A stretch of DNA of 64,000 nucleotides from Bacteroidales bacterium (GCA_022768325.1 JALEMI010000020.1:1-64000), one strand, 5' to 3'. Shown: positions 18,087-27,797, counted from the stretch's first letter. Notes: generated by a model not told the origin, from the sequence alone. A program made the numbers and translations.

Positions 18087-18809
18087 CTATGGGCGGAGAC
18101 GACCGTCGGGCGACAAATGGGGGACGAGATTGAAATCGGCATCGGGGTTGGCGCAGAAGAGTACATCGTCTTTATAGCCTTTGTCGACAAGCGTCTGATA
18201 ATGGCGCGAGAGGGGGAAGAGGCGATAGGGGAAACCGTCGAGCTGAGCAAGGAGGCTGACGGAGGTGGCGTAGTCGGAAACGATATTGGGGGAAGAGACG
18301 CGCTGGAGGGTGGCGCAGAGCATTGCGGCGCAGAGGGAATCTTCGAGCGCTGGCACACCGTCGGTGCCGGAGCAGACGATGACGACATCGGCGACGGCAT
18401 CAGTGACCAGAAGGGCGGCGACGTGTCGGTAATTGAGCATTGACGCGACGAGGACCTTGTCGGCGGAGCGGGCGGCATCGATGGCGAGAGTGCCGTTGGT
18501 GGTGGTGAGGATGATAGTCTTACGGGCCACGCGCTCGGGGAGATAGAGCTGAGGGGAGTTGCCCATATCGAAACCCGGGATGGGGTCGGCGTTGCGCTCG
18601 CCGCAGAGGAGGACCTCGGACCTGCCAAGGGAGTCGGCTCGGCTGAAAGCCTCATCGACCGTGGCGACGGGGATTACGGCACTGGCACCGGCATTGAGGG
18701 CAGTAGTGATGACGGACGTCGCACGGAAGACATCAATGACGACGGCAGTCTTGCCTTGGAAATCGTAGTTGCGGGCGGCTTGCGCCGTTGGGAGGATTTC
18801 GATATTCAT
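18087..18809 (-). CDS. comB: 2-phosphosulfolactate phosphatase family protein
   Basis: 'GKTAVVIDVFRATSVITTALNAGA', 'SPQLYLPERVARKTIILTTTNGTLAI'. Confidence 0.88.
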   Translation of the reverse strand: MNIEILPTAQAARNYDFQGKTAVVIDVFRATSVITTALNAGASAVIPVATVDEAFSRADSLGRSEVLLCGERNADPIPGFDMGNSPQLYLPERVARKTIILTTTNGTLAIDAARSADKVLVASMLNYRHVAALLVTDAVADVVIVCSGTDGVPALEDSLCAAMLCATLQRVSSPNIVSDYATSVSLLAQLDGFPYRLFPLSRHYQTLVDKGYKDDVLFCANPDADFNLVPHLSPDGRLRP

Positions 18810-18819
18810 TGGCTAAGAA

Positions 18820-19545
18820 TCAGAAACGGAGTGCGAGGCGTGCGCCGACATGTCGGTTTTGGGGATTTAGCTCGGGTTGCCAACGGAAGGCGAGGTCGTC
18901 GGAGACATCGAAATTGAAGAAATGGGCATCGACACAGGCATCGACAATCTGCACGGCGTAGAGGCCTACCATTCCGAAGATTGAGAGGTCGCGATAGCGT
19001 CGGTAGTAATCCTTCTTGTTGCGGAGGGAGGTTTGGAACCATTGCTTGTAGGCGCCTTGGACCATATCCTCGGTAAGGTGCGCCTTCTCGGCGAACTCCA
19101 TGTAGGTCTCCTTGTTGTTGGGGTCGCCGATGATGAAGTCGCGGTATGCGGCGCTGTATTTCTTGTAGTACTTGTTGTTGAAGTGTATGGCGTAGATGAG
19201 AGCCGCCGCGCCGCCGTAGAGGAGGGGTAGCTTCCAGTACTTGCGGTTGTAGATTTGTCCGAGGCCGGGGAGAATGGCGGCGTACATGGTGGCGGTGTGT
19301 GGCGAGTGACCGAGATGCCCGACGGGGACGGACTGGATGAATCGGACCGTCTCGCCGTCGACCATGATGAGCGTGTCGGAGATGACGGCCACGTAGGGTT
19401 CGACGGGCTTGATGAGGGAGTCGACCTGATGGCCAGTGTCGATGATATTGGGGTCGGTCTGAGCAGAGGCGACCCCGCCACTGGCCAAGAGTGTCAGAAG
19501 CGGGATCAGGAGAGAAGTTATGAGATTGGCGATGGTTTTAGGCAT
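18820..19545 (-). CDS. DUF5683 domain-containing protein
   Basis: 'SPHTATMYAAILPGLGQIYNRKYWKLPLLYGGAAALIYAIHFNNKYYKKYSAAYRDF'. Confidence 0.85.
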   Translation of the reverse strand: MPKTIANLITSLLIPLLTLLASGGVASAQTDPNIIDTGHQVDSLIKPVEPYVAVISDTLIMVDGETVRFIQSVPVGHLGHSPHTATMYAAILPGLGQIYNRKYWKLPLLYGGAAALIYAIHFNNKYYKKYSAAYRDFIIGDPNNKETYMEFAEKAHLTEDMVQGAYKQWFQTSLRNKKDYYRRYRDLSIFGMVGLYAVQIVDACVDAHFFNFDVSDDLAFRWQPELNPQNRHVGARLALRF

Positions 19546-19607
19546 CGGCTTTGCGCTGTCGTGCGGAGTCGAGGATATCCATGATACGCTCGAGTTCCTC
19601 GTTGGTG
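19531..19607. repeat. 77-bp direct repeat, copy 1 (duplicated 3' end of parB plus first codons of DUF5683)
   Basis: Identical to 21733-21809; flanks the RM cassette. Confidence 0.97.
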
Positions 19608-19645
19608 TTATTTACTATTATTTTGATAGTCCTGGCGAAGCATGA

Positions 19646-20905
19646 TTACTCATTTCTCTCAGAACTATCGGGCTGTCTGCGCTCGATGTTGTTGAGGAGG
19701 CGTATTAATGCGCGCCCTATTGCATAGGCGAGATTTACGGGGACGGCGTTGCCGATCTGCTTATACTGCGAGGCCATGTTTCCAGTGAACTGCCACTCAT
19801 CGGGGAACGTCTGAATACGGGCGTACTCTCTCACTGTCAGTGGGCGCGTCTCAGTAGGATGGCACCTCTCGGTTTGCTTTTGAGCAGGGGCGCAGGTCAA
19901 GGTCAGACTGGGTTCAAAGAGAGAGAGCCTCCGCGCCATTCCCGTCTTACCGCCTTCGAGATGGAAGCTGTTACCCATATATTCTTTCTGCACATCGAGG
20001 GGCAAATCTTTCCAATAGCCACCCATTGGCACTTGCTCCATTACACGACGCTTCTTTTCGGGATACTGCTGACCTGCCCCCGGAACCACGTCAGTTGGGA
20101 ACAACTCGCCAGCAAAAAGAGCGTCTTTGAGAGTCATGACCCGATGATAGGGGGAAGGCCATTGGAAATCGTTTTGGCAGAACAAGTCATTTCTGATGGC
20201 GACAAGAATGAGGCGTTCCCTCTTTTGAGGAACCTGATACTTGATGGCTTGCAGCACACGCGGGGGGATGAGCGTGTAACCGAGCTCGGCAATGGCATTG
20301 CGTATGACCTCTAAAGTACGCCCTCCATCGTGGGACGCAAGGCCTTTAACATTCTCGCCGAGAAATACTTTTGGACGAACCTCCTTTACAGCCCTTGCGA
20401 GTTCGAAGAAGAGCGTTCCGCGAGTATCCTCAAAACCACCCTTATTCCCAGCATAGCTGAAAGCTTGGCATGGGAAACCGCCCGTTATGAGATCTACTTT
20501 TCCTTTGTAAGCTCCGAAATTGAGCTTACGGACATCTCCCTCCGCGACGTGCCAATCGGGTCTGTTCTTCATCAATGTTTGGCAAGCGTCGTGGTCAACC
20601 TCATTGAGCATTACATGATGGAAACCAGCCTTGCTCATTCCGAGAGCCAAACCTCCCGCACCAGCGAACAATTCGATGCTCGTATAGGGGCGCAAGGGGG
20701 TAGTCTTCATTTCTTCATCCCAACAGGATTCTATCATTTCTTTGACCTCGGGAACGGCGAGGAGTTCCTTAGTATAAAAGAACTCAATACCGCACTCATC
20801 AACATGGGCAGTGAACTTACCGCTGCTCTTCCATTGCTGGAGAGTGCGTTTGGACACGCCCATTATGTCGGCGAAATTTGAGGTAGAGATGGTTGCTGGA
20901 ATCAT
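19646..20905 (-). CDS. DNA (cytosine-5-)-methyltransferase with N-terminal HTH-like domain
   Basis: 'SIELFAGAGGLALGMSKAGF', catalytic 'TGGFPCQAFSYAGNKGGFEDTRGTLFFE', 'GENVKGL', 'QVPQKRERLILV', 'QIGNAVPVNLAYAIG'. Confidence 0.95.
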   Translation of the reverse strand: MIPATISTSNFADIMGVSKRTLQQWKSSGKFTAHVDECGIEFFYTKELLAVPEVKEMIESCWDEEMKTTPLRPYTSIELFAGAGGLALGMSKAGFHHVMLNEVDHDACQTLMKNRPDWHVAEGDVRKLNFGAYKGKVDLITGGFPCQAFSYAGNKGGFEDTRGTLFFELARAVKEVRPKVFLGENVKGLASHDGGRTLEVIRNAIAELGYTLIPPRVLQAIKYQVPQKRERLILVAIRNDLFCQNDFQWPSPYHRVMTLKDALFAGELFPTDVVPGAGQQYPEKKRRVMEQVPMGGYWKDLPLDVQKEYMGNSFHLEGGKTGMARRLSLFEPSLTLTCAPAQKQTERCHPTETRPLTVREYARIQTFPDEWQFTGNMASQYKQIGNAVPVNLAYAIGRALIRLLNNIERRQPDSSERNE

Positions 20906-20908
20906 AGG

Positions 20909-21664
20909 TTAGAAATTGTCGAATCCCTCGTAAGAGTTGAAGGCCAAGAGGTAAAGGCTTTTGTAGAAATCGGTCTTGTCAAGCTCTTCGTACACCGTAT
21001 TTTCCAGACGGGCCGACGCATCGTTAGAAGTCACATCGTCAAGAATATCAGGCAAAGCTCGGCAGAGTTTACAGAATGCTGTTGAATCTTTGAAAACGAT
21101 CTCGTAGAATTTGTCGATTGACACCCTTCGAATCCGCTCATGCGAATAGTGTTGTTTTCTACCGTTCTCATTTACAGAGAGTGCCCAAGTGACATTCTGC
21201 GATTGTTTTGCGATTGTCTCAACGAGCATACAGGTGGCCTTATCGTCATGCAAGATTTTGTTTTGCATTTTCACGTATGTGTCCGAGCTACTGGCTGCAT
21301 TCATCGTGTTGTGTTTATTCTTCATTTCCACGAAAATGTGCAGCTTCTCGTTCACGACATCGAAACCACCTTTGTCTCCATTCTCAGGCACTTCCCAACC
21401 ACCGCCCGCATATTTGAAAACGTTTTGGTGAAAGTAGCCAATACGGTTGTTGTTTGTCTTGTCAATCTGGCGCAGGCACTCAGTCTCAATAGTTTGCGGG
21501 ACAGTCTGACCGTATATTTTGGCATCGAAAGTCAGTTTTATCGGGTCGATAATGTTCTTGTTGAAGCTATCGAGATCGATGTGCCTCCGATATTGTAGCA
21601 CAGTTGTTCTGACATGCTCATATATGTCTTCGTCGGAGATGAAGCCGAGATTGTAGTTGCGCAT
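20909..21664 (-). CDS. type II restriction endonuclease, Eco47II family (predicted GGNCC)
   Basis: 'LGFISDEDIYEHVRTTVLQYR...NIIDPIKLTFDAKIYGQ...IETECLRQIDKTNNNRIGYFHQNVFKYAGGGWEVPENGDKGGFDVVNEKLHIFVEMKNKHNTMN' recognised as RE_Eco47II-type; adjacent C5 MTase. Confidence 0.85.
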   Translation of the reverse strand: MRNYNLGFISDEDIYEHVRTTVLQYRRHIDLDSFNKNIIDPIKLTFDAKIYGQTVPQTIETECLRQIDKTNNNRIGYFHQNVFKYAGGGWEVPENGDKGGFDVVNEKLHIFVEMKNKHNTMNAASSSDTYVKMQNKILHDDKATCMLVETIAKQSQNVTWALSVNENGRKQHYSHERIRRVSIDKFYEIVFKDSTAFCKLCRALPDILDDVTSNDASARLENTVYEELDKTDFYKSLYLLAFNSYEGFDNF

Positions 21665-21732
21665 ATTAGAGGGTTACGGGTGCTACTGGTTCTCTAAATT
21701 AGGAAGAACCCCGATGAGGAAAGCGAAAGATT

Positions 21733-21809
21733 GATGGTTTTAGGCATCGGCTTTGCGCTGTCGTGCGGAGTCGAGGATATCCATGATACGCTCGAGTTCC
21801 TCGTTGGTG
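21733..21809. repeat. 77-bp direct repeat, copy 2 (native 3' end of parB)
   Basis: Identical to 19531-19607. Confidence 0.97.
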
Positions 21810-22663
21810 GCGAATGGGATGGTAATCTTGCCTTTTCCGGCGGCGGTGCAGGCGAGTTTGACGGTAGTGCCGAAGTAGGAAGAGAGCTGGTTGCCGAGGG
21901 CTTTGTATTCTTCGGGGGTCTGGCTCTTCTTGGGCTTAGGCCTTTGGTCGTCGGGGGCGTCGGGGTTGGAGGGTTCGGCAGGTTGGTTGTCGTTGTACTC
22001 GCGGACCATCTCCTCGATGCGTCGGACGGAATAGCCTTGCTCGACTGTCTCGTTGAAGAGCATGAGCTGGGTCTCGCTGTCCTCGACGCCCATGATGGCG
22101 CGGGCGTGGCCCATGGAGATGAGCTTATCGCGGAGACCGTTGCGGATCTCCTCAGGGAGTTTGAGGAGGCGGAGGTAGTTTGTTACCGTGGAGCGTTTCT
22201 TGCCGACTTGGTCGGCGAGGGTCTCTTGGGTGAGGTTGCACTCGTCGATTAGCCGTTGGTAGCTTGTGGCCTCCTCGATGGGATTGAGGTCGGCGCGTTG
22301 GATGTTCTCGATGAGGGCGACGGCAAGCATCTTGTCGTCGGAGACCTCGCGGACGTAGGCCGGGACGGAGCTCAGCCCGATGCTCTTGGCGGCACGGAAG
22401 CGACGTTCGCCGGCGATGATTTGGTAACGACCTGTGGACTCGACCTTACGGAGCGTGAGCGGCTGAATGATGCCGAAAGAGCGGATTGACGCGGCCAGCT
22501 CGTCGAGGTCTTCTTGCTTAAAGTCGGAACGCGGTTGCCAGGGGTTGGCGTCGATGAGATCTATGCTTATTTCGGAGGATTGCGCATTTGCCGAGGAATC
22601 GTCGGAGGCTTCGGGGCCGAGGAGGGCCTCGATACCCCTTCCGAGGGCTAAACCTTTTGCCAT
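21740..22663 (-). CDS. parB: chromosome partitioning protein ParB/Spo0J
   Basis: 'NPWQPRSDFKQEDLDELAASIRSFGIIQPLTLRK...YQIIAGERRFRAAKSIGLSSVPAYVR'. Confidence 0.95.
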   Translation of the reverse strand: MAKGLALGRGIEALLGPEASDDSSANAQSSEISIDLIDANPWQPRSDFKQEDLDELAASIRSFGIIQPLTLRKVESTGRYQIIAGERRFRAAKSIGLSSVPAYVREVSDDKMLAVALIENIQRADLNPIEEATSYQRLIDECNLTQETLADQVGKKRSTVTNYLRLLKLPEEIRNGLRDKLISMGHARAIMGVEDSETQLMLFNETVEQGYSVRRIEEMVREYNDNQPAEPSNPDAPDDQRPKPKKSQTPEEYKALGNQLSSYFGTTVKLACTAAGKGKITIPFATNEELERIMDILDSARQRKADA

Positions 22664-22688
22664 GTTAGGGATGGAGTGAGAGGGTTAG

Positions 22689-23462
22689 TTATTGCTTGGC
22701 ACCGTTACGCTCCAGGAGCTCGCGAGCGAGGTTGAGGTAGTTTTGCGCTCCTTTGCTTGTGGCGTCGTAGCTGATGGCGGCCTGACCGTGGCTTGGAGCT
22801 TCGGAGAGGCGGACGTTACGGGCGATGAGTGTATTGAAGACGAGGGACTGGAAGTGGCGCTTGACCTCGTCGAGGACCTGATTGGAGAGGCTTGTACGGG
22901 AGTCGTACATGGTGAGGAGGAAGCCTTCGATGGCGAGCTCGGTGTTGAGCCTCTTTTGGATGATCTTGATGGTGTTGAGGAGCTTTCCGAGGCCTTCGAG
23001 AGCGAAATACTCACACTGGACGGGGATGATTACGGAGTCGGAGGCTGTGAGGGCGTTGACCGTGATGAGACCGAGAGAGGGGCTGCAATCGATGAGGATG
23101 TAGTCGAACTGGTCGCGGAGCTTATCGATCATGCGCTTCATGGTCTTCTCGCGGTCGGACATATTGAGCATCTCGATTTCCGCACCGACGAGGTCGATGT
23201 GGGAAGGGAGGATGTAGAGGTTATCAATCTCGCATTTGAGTACGGCAGTGTTTGGGTCGACATCGTTGACCATGCACTCGTAGATGGTGTTCTTCATCTC
23301 TCGGACGTCGAAACCGAGGCCAGAGGTGGAATTGGCCTGTGCGTCGGCATCGACGATGAGGACCTTTTTCTCAAGAACAGCGAGGCTTGCGCCAAGGTTG
23401 ATGGAAGTTGTCGTCTTTCCGACACCTCCTTTTTGGTTGGCTATCGATATGACTTTTGCCAT
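22689..23462 (-). CDS. parA: chromosome partitioning ATPase ParA/Soj
   Basis: MAKVISIANQKGGVGKTTTSINLGASLA... Confidence 0.95.
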   Translation of the reverse strand: MAKVISIANQKGGVGKTTTSINLGASLAVLEKKVLIVDADAQANSTSGLGFDVREMKNTIYECMVNDVDPNTAVLKCEIDNLYILPSHIDLVGAEIEMLNMSDREKTMKRMIDKLRDQFDYILIDCSPSLGLITVNALTASDSVIIPVQCEYFALEGLGKLLNTIKIIQKRLNTELAIEGFLLTMYDSRTSLSNQVLDEVKRHFQSLVFNTLIARNVRLSEAPSHGQAAISYDATSKGAQNYLNLARELLERNGAKQ

Positions 23463-23770
23463 ATTTTATTCGTTATGTTGTTTTTTCTTGATGGACAAAG
23501 ATAGTCTTTTTTATTTGATGGCTACGATGTTCCACGGCGGGGCGGAGAGAGAATTGTCTTTGTAACGACTTATTTATCAACGTGTTATATAGACAAAAGG
23601 CGAAAAACGGGGATGTTCCACGAATTATTGACAATTTACTACTAACAGATGTTGATAAGTAGGGAAGGGTGGGTGAACGTGTGTAAATCAGCGCGTTATG
23701 AGGAGTGAATGGCGTTGGCGGAGGGAGTATTTGACATGAGAAACTGACAGGGGTGTCAGTAAAAAAATAA

Positions 23771-23801
23771 GGCTCGCCAGGGCAGAAAAGCCCGACGAGC
23801 C
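23771..23801 (-). terminator. intrinsic terminator downstream of lysA
   Basis: GGCTCG(TC)GGGC..GCCC..CGAGCC hairpin followed on the minus strand by TTATTTTTTTA. Confidence 0.8.
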
Positions 23802-23827
23802 GATAGGGTGTGCGTTAGAAAACGGGG

Positions 23828-24976
23828 TTATTCGGAGAAATAGCTCCCCGGGAAATTGCGGAGATTGTAGCGCGAGGCCATAATCTCGCCATAGGCGCCA
23901 GCGGAACGGATGGCGATAAGGTCGCCACGCGACGTCTCGGGCAGGACGACCTCCTTGCCGAAGCAGTCGGACGACTCGCAGACGGGACCTACGACATCGT
24001 ACTTTTGGGTGGGCTTATCGCTGGAGATGTTCTCAATCTTGTGGTACGCGTGATAGAGGGCGGGGCGGATGAGGTCGTTCATGCCCGCATCGACGATTGC
24101 GAACTGCTTCTTCTGCCCTTTCTTGACATAGAGGACGCGGGTGATGAGCGAGCCACATTGGGCAACGAGGCTGCGGCCCAGCTCGAAGTGAACCTTTTGC
24201 CCCTCGCGGAGCTCAAGATGCTTTGCGAAGGTCTCGAAATAGGCCTCGAAATCGGGGATTGAGAGTTGGTCGGGATGCTCGTAGTCGATACCAAGACCGC
24301 CGCCGAGATTGATGACAGAGAGGTGAATCTTGTTGGCCTCGAACCACTTCTGCAGCTCGTTGATGCGCGTGGAGAGCGCAAGGAAAGCGCCCATGTCGGT
24401 TATTTGCGAACCGATGTGGAAGTGGATGCCTACGAGATTTATGTTGCTGAGGGACTGCGCTTTGAAGGCTGCGGCCTCGACCTCCCAGAGGCCAATACCG
24501 AACTTATTCTCTTCGAGACCCGTCGTGATGTACTGGTGGGTGTGGGCATCGACATTGGGATTGATGCGCAACGCGATGTCGGCCACTTTGCCCTTCTTGC
24601 AAGCCAGCTCATTGATGACCTCCATCTCGGGGATGGACTCGACATTGAAACACTCGATGTCGGCATCGAGAGCGAGGTTGATCTCCCAATCGGCCTTACC
24701 GACGCCGGCGTAGACAATCTTCTTGGCATCGAAACCATGCTCGAGCGCGGCACGAACCTCGTTACCGCTTACGCAGTCGACACCAAGACCAGCGGCACGG
24801 ACCTCGTCGAGGATTCGGGGGTTAGCATTGGCCTTGACAGCGAAGTGGACTTGGTAATCGTGTTTCTTGGCGAGAGTTGTTACGGTGTTGAGAGTTTGTC
24901 GGAGCAGCTCGGTATCGTAGAAGTAGAAAGGCGTTTCCATCTTCTCGAAAGAGGCATTAGGGAACACGGTTGGCAT
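23828..24976 (-). CDS. lysA: diaminopimelate decarboxylase
   Basis: 'PFYFYDTELL...VHFAVKANANPRIL', 'CESSDCFGKEVVLPE'. Confidence 0.94.
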   Translation of the reverse strand: MPTVFPNASFEKMETPFYFYDTELLRQTLNTVTTLAKKHDYQVHFAVKANANPRILDEVRAAGLGVDCVSGNEVRAALEHGFDAKKIVYAGVGKADWEINLALDADIECFNVESIPEMEVINELACKKGKVADIALRINPNVDAHTHQYITTGLEENKFGIGLWEVEAAAFKAQSLSNINLVGIHFHIGSQITDMGAFLALSTRINELQKWFEANKIHLSVINLGGGLGIDYEHPDQLSIPDFEAYFETFAKHLELREGQKVHFELGRSLVAQCGSLITRVLYVKKGQKKQFAIVDAGMNDLIRPALYHAYHKIENISSDKPTQKYDVVGPVCESSDCFGKEVVLPETSRGDLIAIRSAGAYGEIMASRYNLRNFPGSYFSE

Positions 24977-25006
24977 GACGGATTGGGATTACTGGATTAG
25001 TTGGGC

Positions 25007-26323
25007 TTACTTGAAGAGACCTGCGGAGAGGCAGCGGAGTGCAGCCACCTTGTCTTGCGCATCGACGAGGATGGAGACATTGTGGGACGAGCCGCCGTAG
25101 GAAATCATGCGGATGGGCACCTCGGCGAGGGAGTCGAAGATGGCGGAAGCGTAGCCCTTCTTGTTGGCCGCGAAGTCGCCTGCGATGCAGATAATGCATT
25201 GGTTCTTATCGACTTCGACGGTGCCGAACTTCTTGAGGTCGTCGATGATGTCGTAGAGATGTCGATCGGTATCGATGGTGACCGACACGCCGACCTCGGA
25301 CGTCGTGATCATGTCGATGGGCGTCTTGTAGCTCTCGAAGACCTCGAAGACCTTGCGCATGAATCCGTAGGCGAGGAACATACGGCTGCTCTTGATACGG
25401 AGCGCGATGATGTTGTCCTTAGCGGCGATTGCTGCGACGCGGTCGGGGCATTGGTGTCCGCTGATGAGAGTTCCGTGGGCCTTGGGGTCCATGGTGTTGA
25501 GGAGACGGACGGGGATGTTGTTGACTTTGGCAGGGAGGACGCAGGTAGGGTGGAGAATCTTGGCACCGAAATAGGCCAGCTCGGCGGCCTCGTCGAAAGA
25601 TAGCTCACTTACGGGCTTGGTGTTATCGACGAAGCGGGGGTCGTTGTTGTGCATACCGTCGATGTCGGTCCAGATCTGAATCTCGTCGGCGAGAAGAGCT
25701 GCGCCGATGAGGGAGGCCGTGTAGTCGGAGCCGCCTCGTTGGAGGTTATCGACCTCGCCGAAAGAGTTGCGGCAGATGTAGCCCTGGGTGATATAGATGT
25801 CGAAGCCCTGGTTCTTGGCCAGGATGGCGTTGAGATTCTCGCGGATGTATGCGGTATCTGGCTCGTTGTTCTTGTCGATACGCATATAGTCGAGCGCGGG
25901 GAGGAGGCAAGACTTGACGCCACGCTCAAGGAGGTAGAGGTGGAACATACCCGTGGAGATGAGCTCACCCTGGGAGAGAATCTCCTTCTCCTCGAAAACA
26001 GTGAAAACCTTGTTGGTGAAGGACTTAATATAATTGAAACGCTCGCGGATAAGCTCCATGCCTTTCTCTTGGTACTCGGGCGTAGAGTAGAGTTCGGCGA
26101 TGTGCTCGGCGTACTTCTTTTCGAGCTTGCTGATGACCTCGTTAGCTCCATCGGCGTTCTTCTTATATAGGTAGTTGGAAATCTCTACAAGGCTGTTGGT
26201 GGTTCCAGACATTGCGGAGAGGACGACAATCTTGACCTGACCATCTTCGAGGACGAGGTTGGCGACCTCCTTCATGCGAGGCGCTGAGCCTACGGACGTA
26301 CCACCGAACTTAAGGATTTTCAT
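25007..26323 (-). CDS. lysC: aspartate kinase (monofunctional, ACT domains)
   Basis: MKILKFGGTSVGSAPRMKEVANLV...; 'RGGSDYTASLIGAALLADEIQIWTDIDGMH'. Confidence 0.93.
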   Translation of the reverse strand: MKILKFGGTSVGSAPRMKEVANLVLEDGQVKIVVLSAMSGTTNSLVEISNYLYKKNADGANEVISKLEKKYAEHIAELYSTPEYQEKGMELIRERFNYIKSFTNKVFTVFEEKEILSQGELISTGMFHLYLLERGVKSCLLPALDYMRIDKNNEPDTAYIRENLNAILAKNQGFDIYITQGYICRNSFGEVDNLQRGGSDYTASLIGAALLADEIQIWTDIDGMHNNDPRFVDNTKPVSELSFDEAAELAYFGAKILHPTCVLPAKVNNIPVRLLNTMDPKAHGTLISGHQCPDRVAAIAAKDNIIALRIKSSRMFLAYGFMRKVFEVFESYKTPIDMITTSEVGVSVTIDTDRHLYDIIDDLKKFGTVEVDKNQCIICIAGDFAANKKGYASAIFDSLAEVPIRMISYGGSSHNVSILVDAQDKVAALRCLSAGLFK

Positions 26324-26426
26324 CTGGTTTTTCTGTTTAAAATTTTACACTTTTCGTGATTTACAAACGCGAAGTTATTATATATAATCCGAACTAACAA
26401 CTAAAACACTCTTAAGTGGCTTAGAA

Positions 26427-27746
26427 TCAGATTCTGGAGGCGGAGAGAGCGAGAGCGTCGGAAGTTAGCTCACCGAGACGTACCGTTGCTATGGTATTGA
26501 CCTCATGGGGCGAGGCGGGAAGCTCGACGCGGATGTAGTTCTCGGTGAAACCGACGTGGAGGCCGTCGCGGAGACTGCTCTCGATGAGGACCTTGGCCTC
26601 TTGGCCTTGGTGTGCCTGATAGAAAGCGATGCGCTTGCGCTCGGAAATCTCGTGGAGAATGGCGTTGCGATGGTGACGCTCGGGGACGGGGACGACGGGC
26701 TTAATCGCAAGAGCCTTGGTGTTGGGGCGTTCGGAATAGGTGAATACGTGGAGCTGCGAGACATCGATGGACTCGATGAAAGAGCGTGTCTGCTCGAAAA
26801 GCTCGGGCGTTTCGCCATTTACGCCGACAATGACATCGACACCAATGAAAGCGTTGGGGATGAGGGACTTAATGGTCTGGACCTTTTGGGCGTAGAGGGC
26901 GGTATCGTAGCGACGGCGCATGAGCTTGAGCATGGCGTCGGAGCCAGACTGGAGGGGGACGTGAAAGTGGGGCATGAACTTGCGCGACGCGGCGCAATGG
27001 CGGATGATGTCGTCTGTGAGGAGGTTTGGCTCGATGGAAGAGATGCGGAAACGCTCTACTCCGTCGACACCTTCGAGCTCTTGGATGAGGCCGAGGAGCG
27101 TCTCGCCTTGGTGGCGACCGAAATCGCCGATATTTACACCCGTGAGGACAATCTCGCGTGCGCCGTCGGCGGCGGCCTGACGTGCCATCTGGACCGTGCT
27201 GGCTATTGAGGCACTGCGGCTGAGGCCTCGGGCCATAGGTATGGTGCAATAGGAGCAGAAATAATCGCAACCGTCTTGAACCTTGAGGAAAGAGCGGGTA
27301 CGGTCTCCAGCGGAATAGCTTGGGAAGAAATCTTTATCGTGGAGAATGTCGGTGGAGAGAATGATCTTGGACTCGTGGGAGGCGAGGCATTGCTCGATGA
27401 TGGAGAGGATTTGGGTCTTCTTATTGCCGCCGAGGACGAGATTGACCCCCTCAATTTGCGAAATCTTTTGGGCTTGGAGTTGGGCGTAGCAGCCTGTGAC
27501 GACGACGAACGCGTTGGGATTGAGGCGTTTGCAACGGCTGATTATCTGACGACACTTCTTATTGGCCTCCTCGGTTACAGTGCAGGTGTTGATGACATAA
27601 ATGTCGGCGGACTCTGTGAAATCGACCTTGACGTAACCGGCGTTGGTCATACGTCGGCACATATCGCTCGTCTCGCTGAAATTGAGCTTACAGCCGAGCG
27701 TATGGAAAGCGACGGTTTTATGAGAGGAAGTGTCGGGAGATGTCAT
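26427..27746 (-). CDS. mtaB: tRNA (t6A37) methylthiotransferase MtaB
   Basis: Radical SAM 'CDYFCSYCTIP', MiaB-family 'HTLGCKLNFSETS'. Confidence 0.92.
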   Translation of the reverse strand: MTSPDTSSHKTVAFHTLGCKLNFSETSDMCRRMTNAGYVKVDFTESADIYVINTCTVTEEANKKCRQIISRCKRLNPNAFVVVTGCYAQLQAQKISQIEGVNLVLGGNKKTQILSIIEQCLASHESKIILSTDILHDKDFFPSYSAGDRTRSFLKVQDGCDYFCSYCTIPMARGLSRSASIASTVQMARQAAADGAREIVLTGVNIGDFGRHQGETLLGLIQELEGVDGVERFRISSIEPNLLTDDIIRHCAASRKFMPHFHVPLQSGSDAMLKLMRRRYDTALYAQKVQTIKSLIPNAFIGVDVIVGVNGETPELFEQTRSFIESIDVSQLHVFTYSERPNTKALAIKPVVPVPERHHRNAILHEISERKRIAFYQAHQGQEAKVLIESSLRDGLHVGFTENYIRVELPASPHEVNTIATVRLGELTSDALALSASRI

Positions 27747-27797
27747 TGCGTGGAAGTGGTTGGGGAGGATTGATTTGTTGAGGACCTAATGAAACGA

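Larger units (their letters stand above)
19608..21732 (-). mobile_element. restriction-modification cassette inserted with long target duplication
   Basis: MTase and REase genes bounded exactly by 77-bp perfect direct repeats; interrupts the parB-DUF5683 overlap. Confidence 0.85.

Noticed and set aside
19546-19607. Short parB-like reading frame in repeat copy 1 as a truncated pseudogene
   Set aside because: It is simply the duplicated target sequence; the functional parB lies in copy 2
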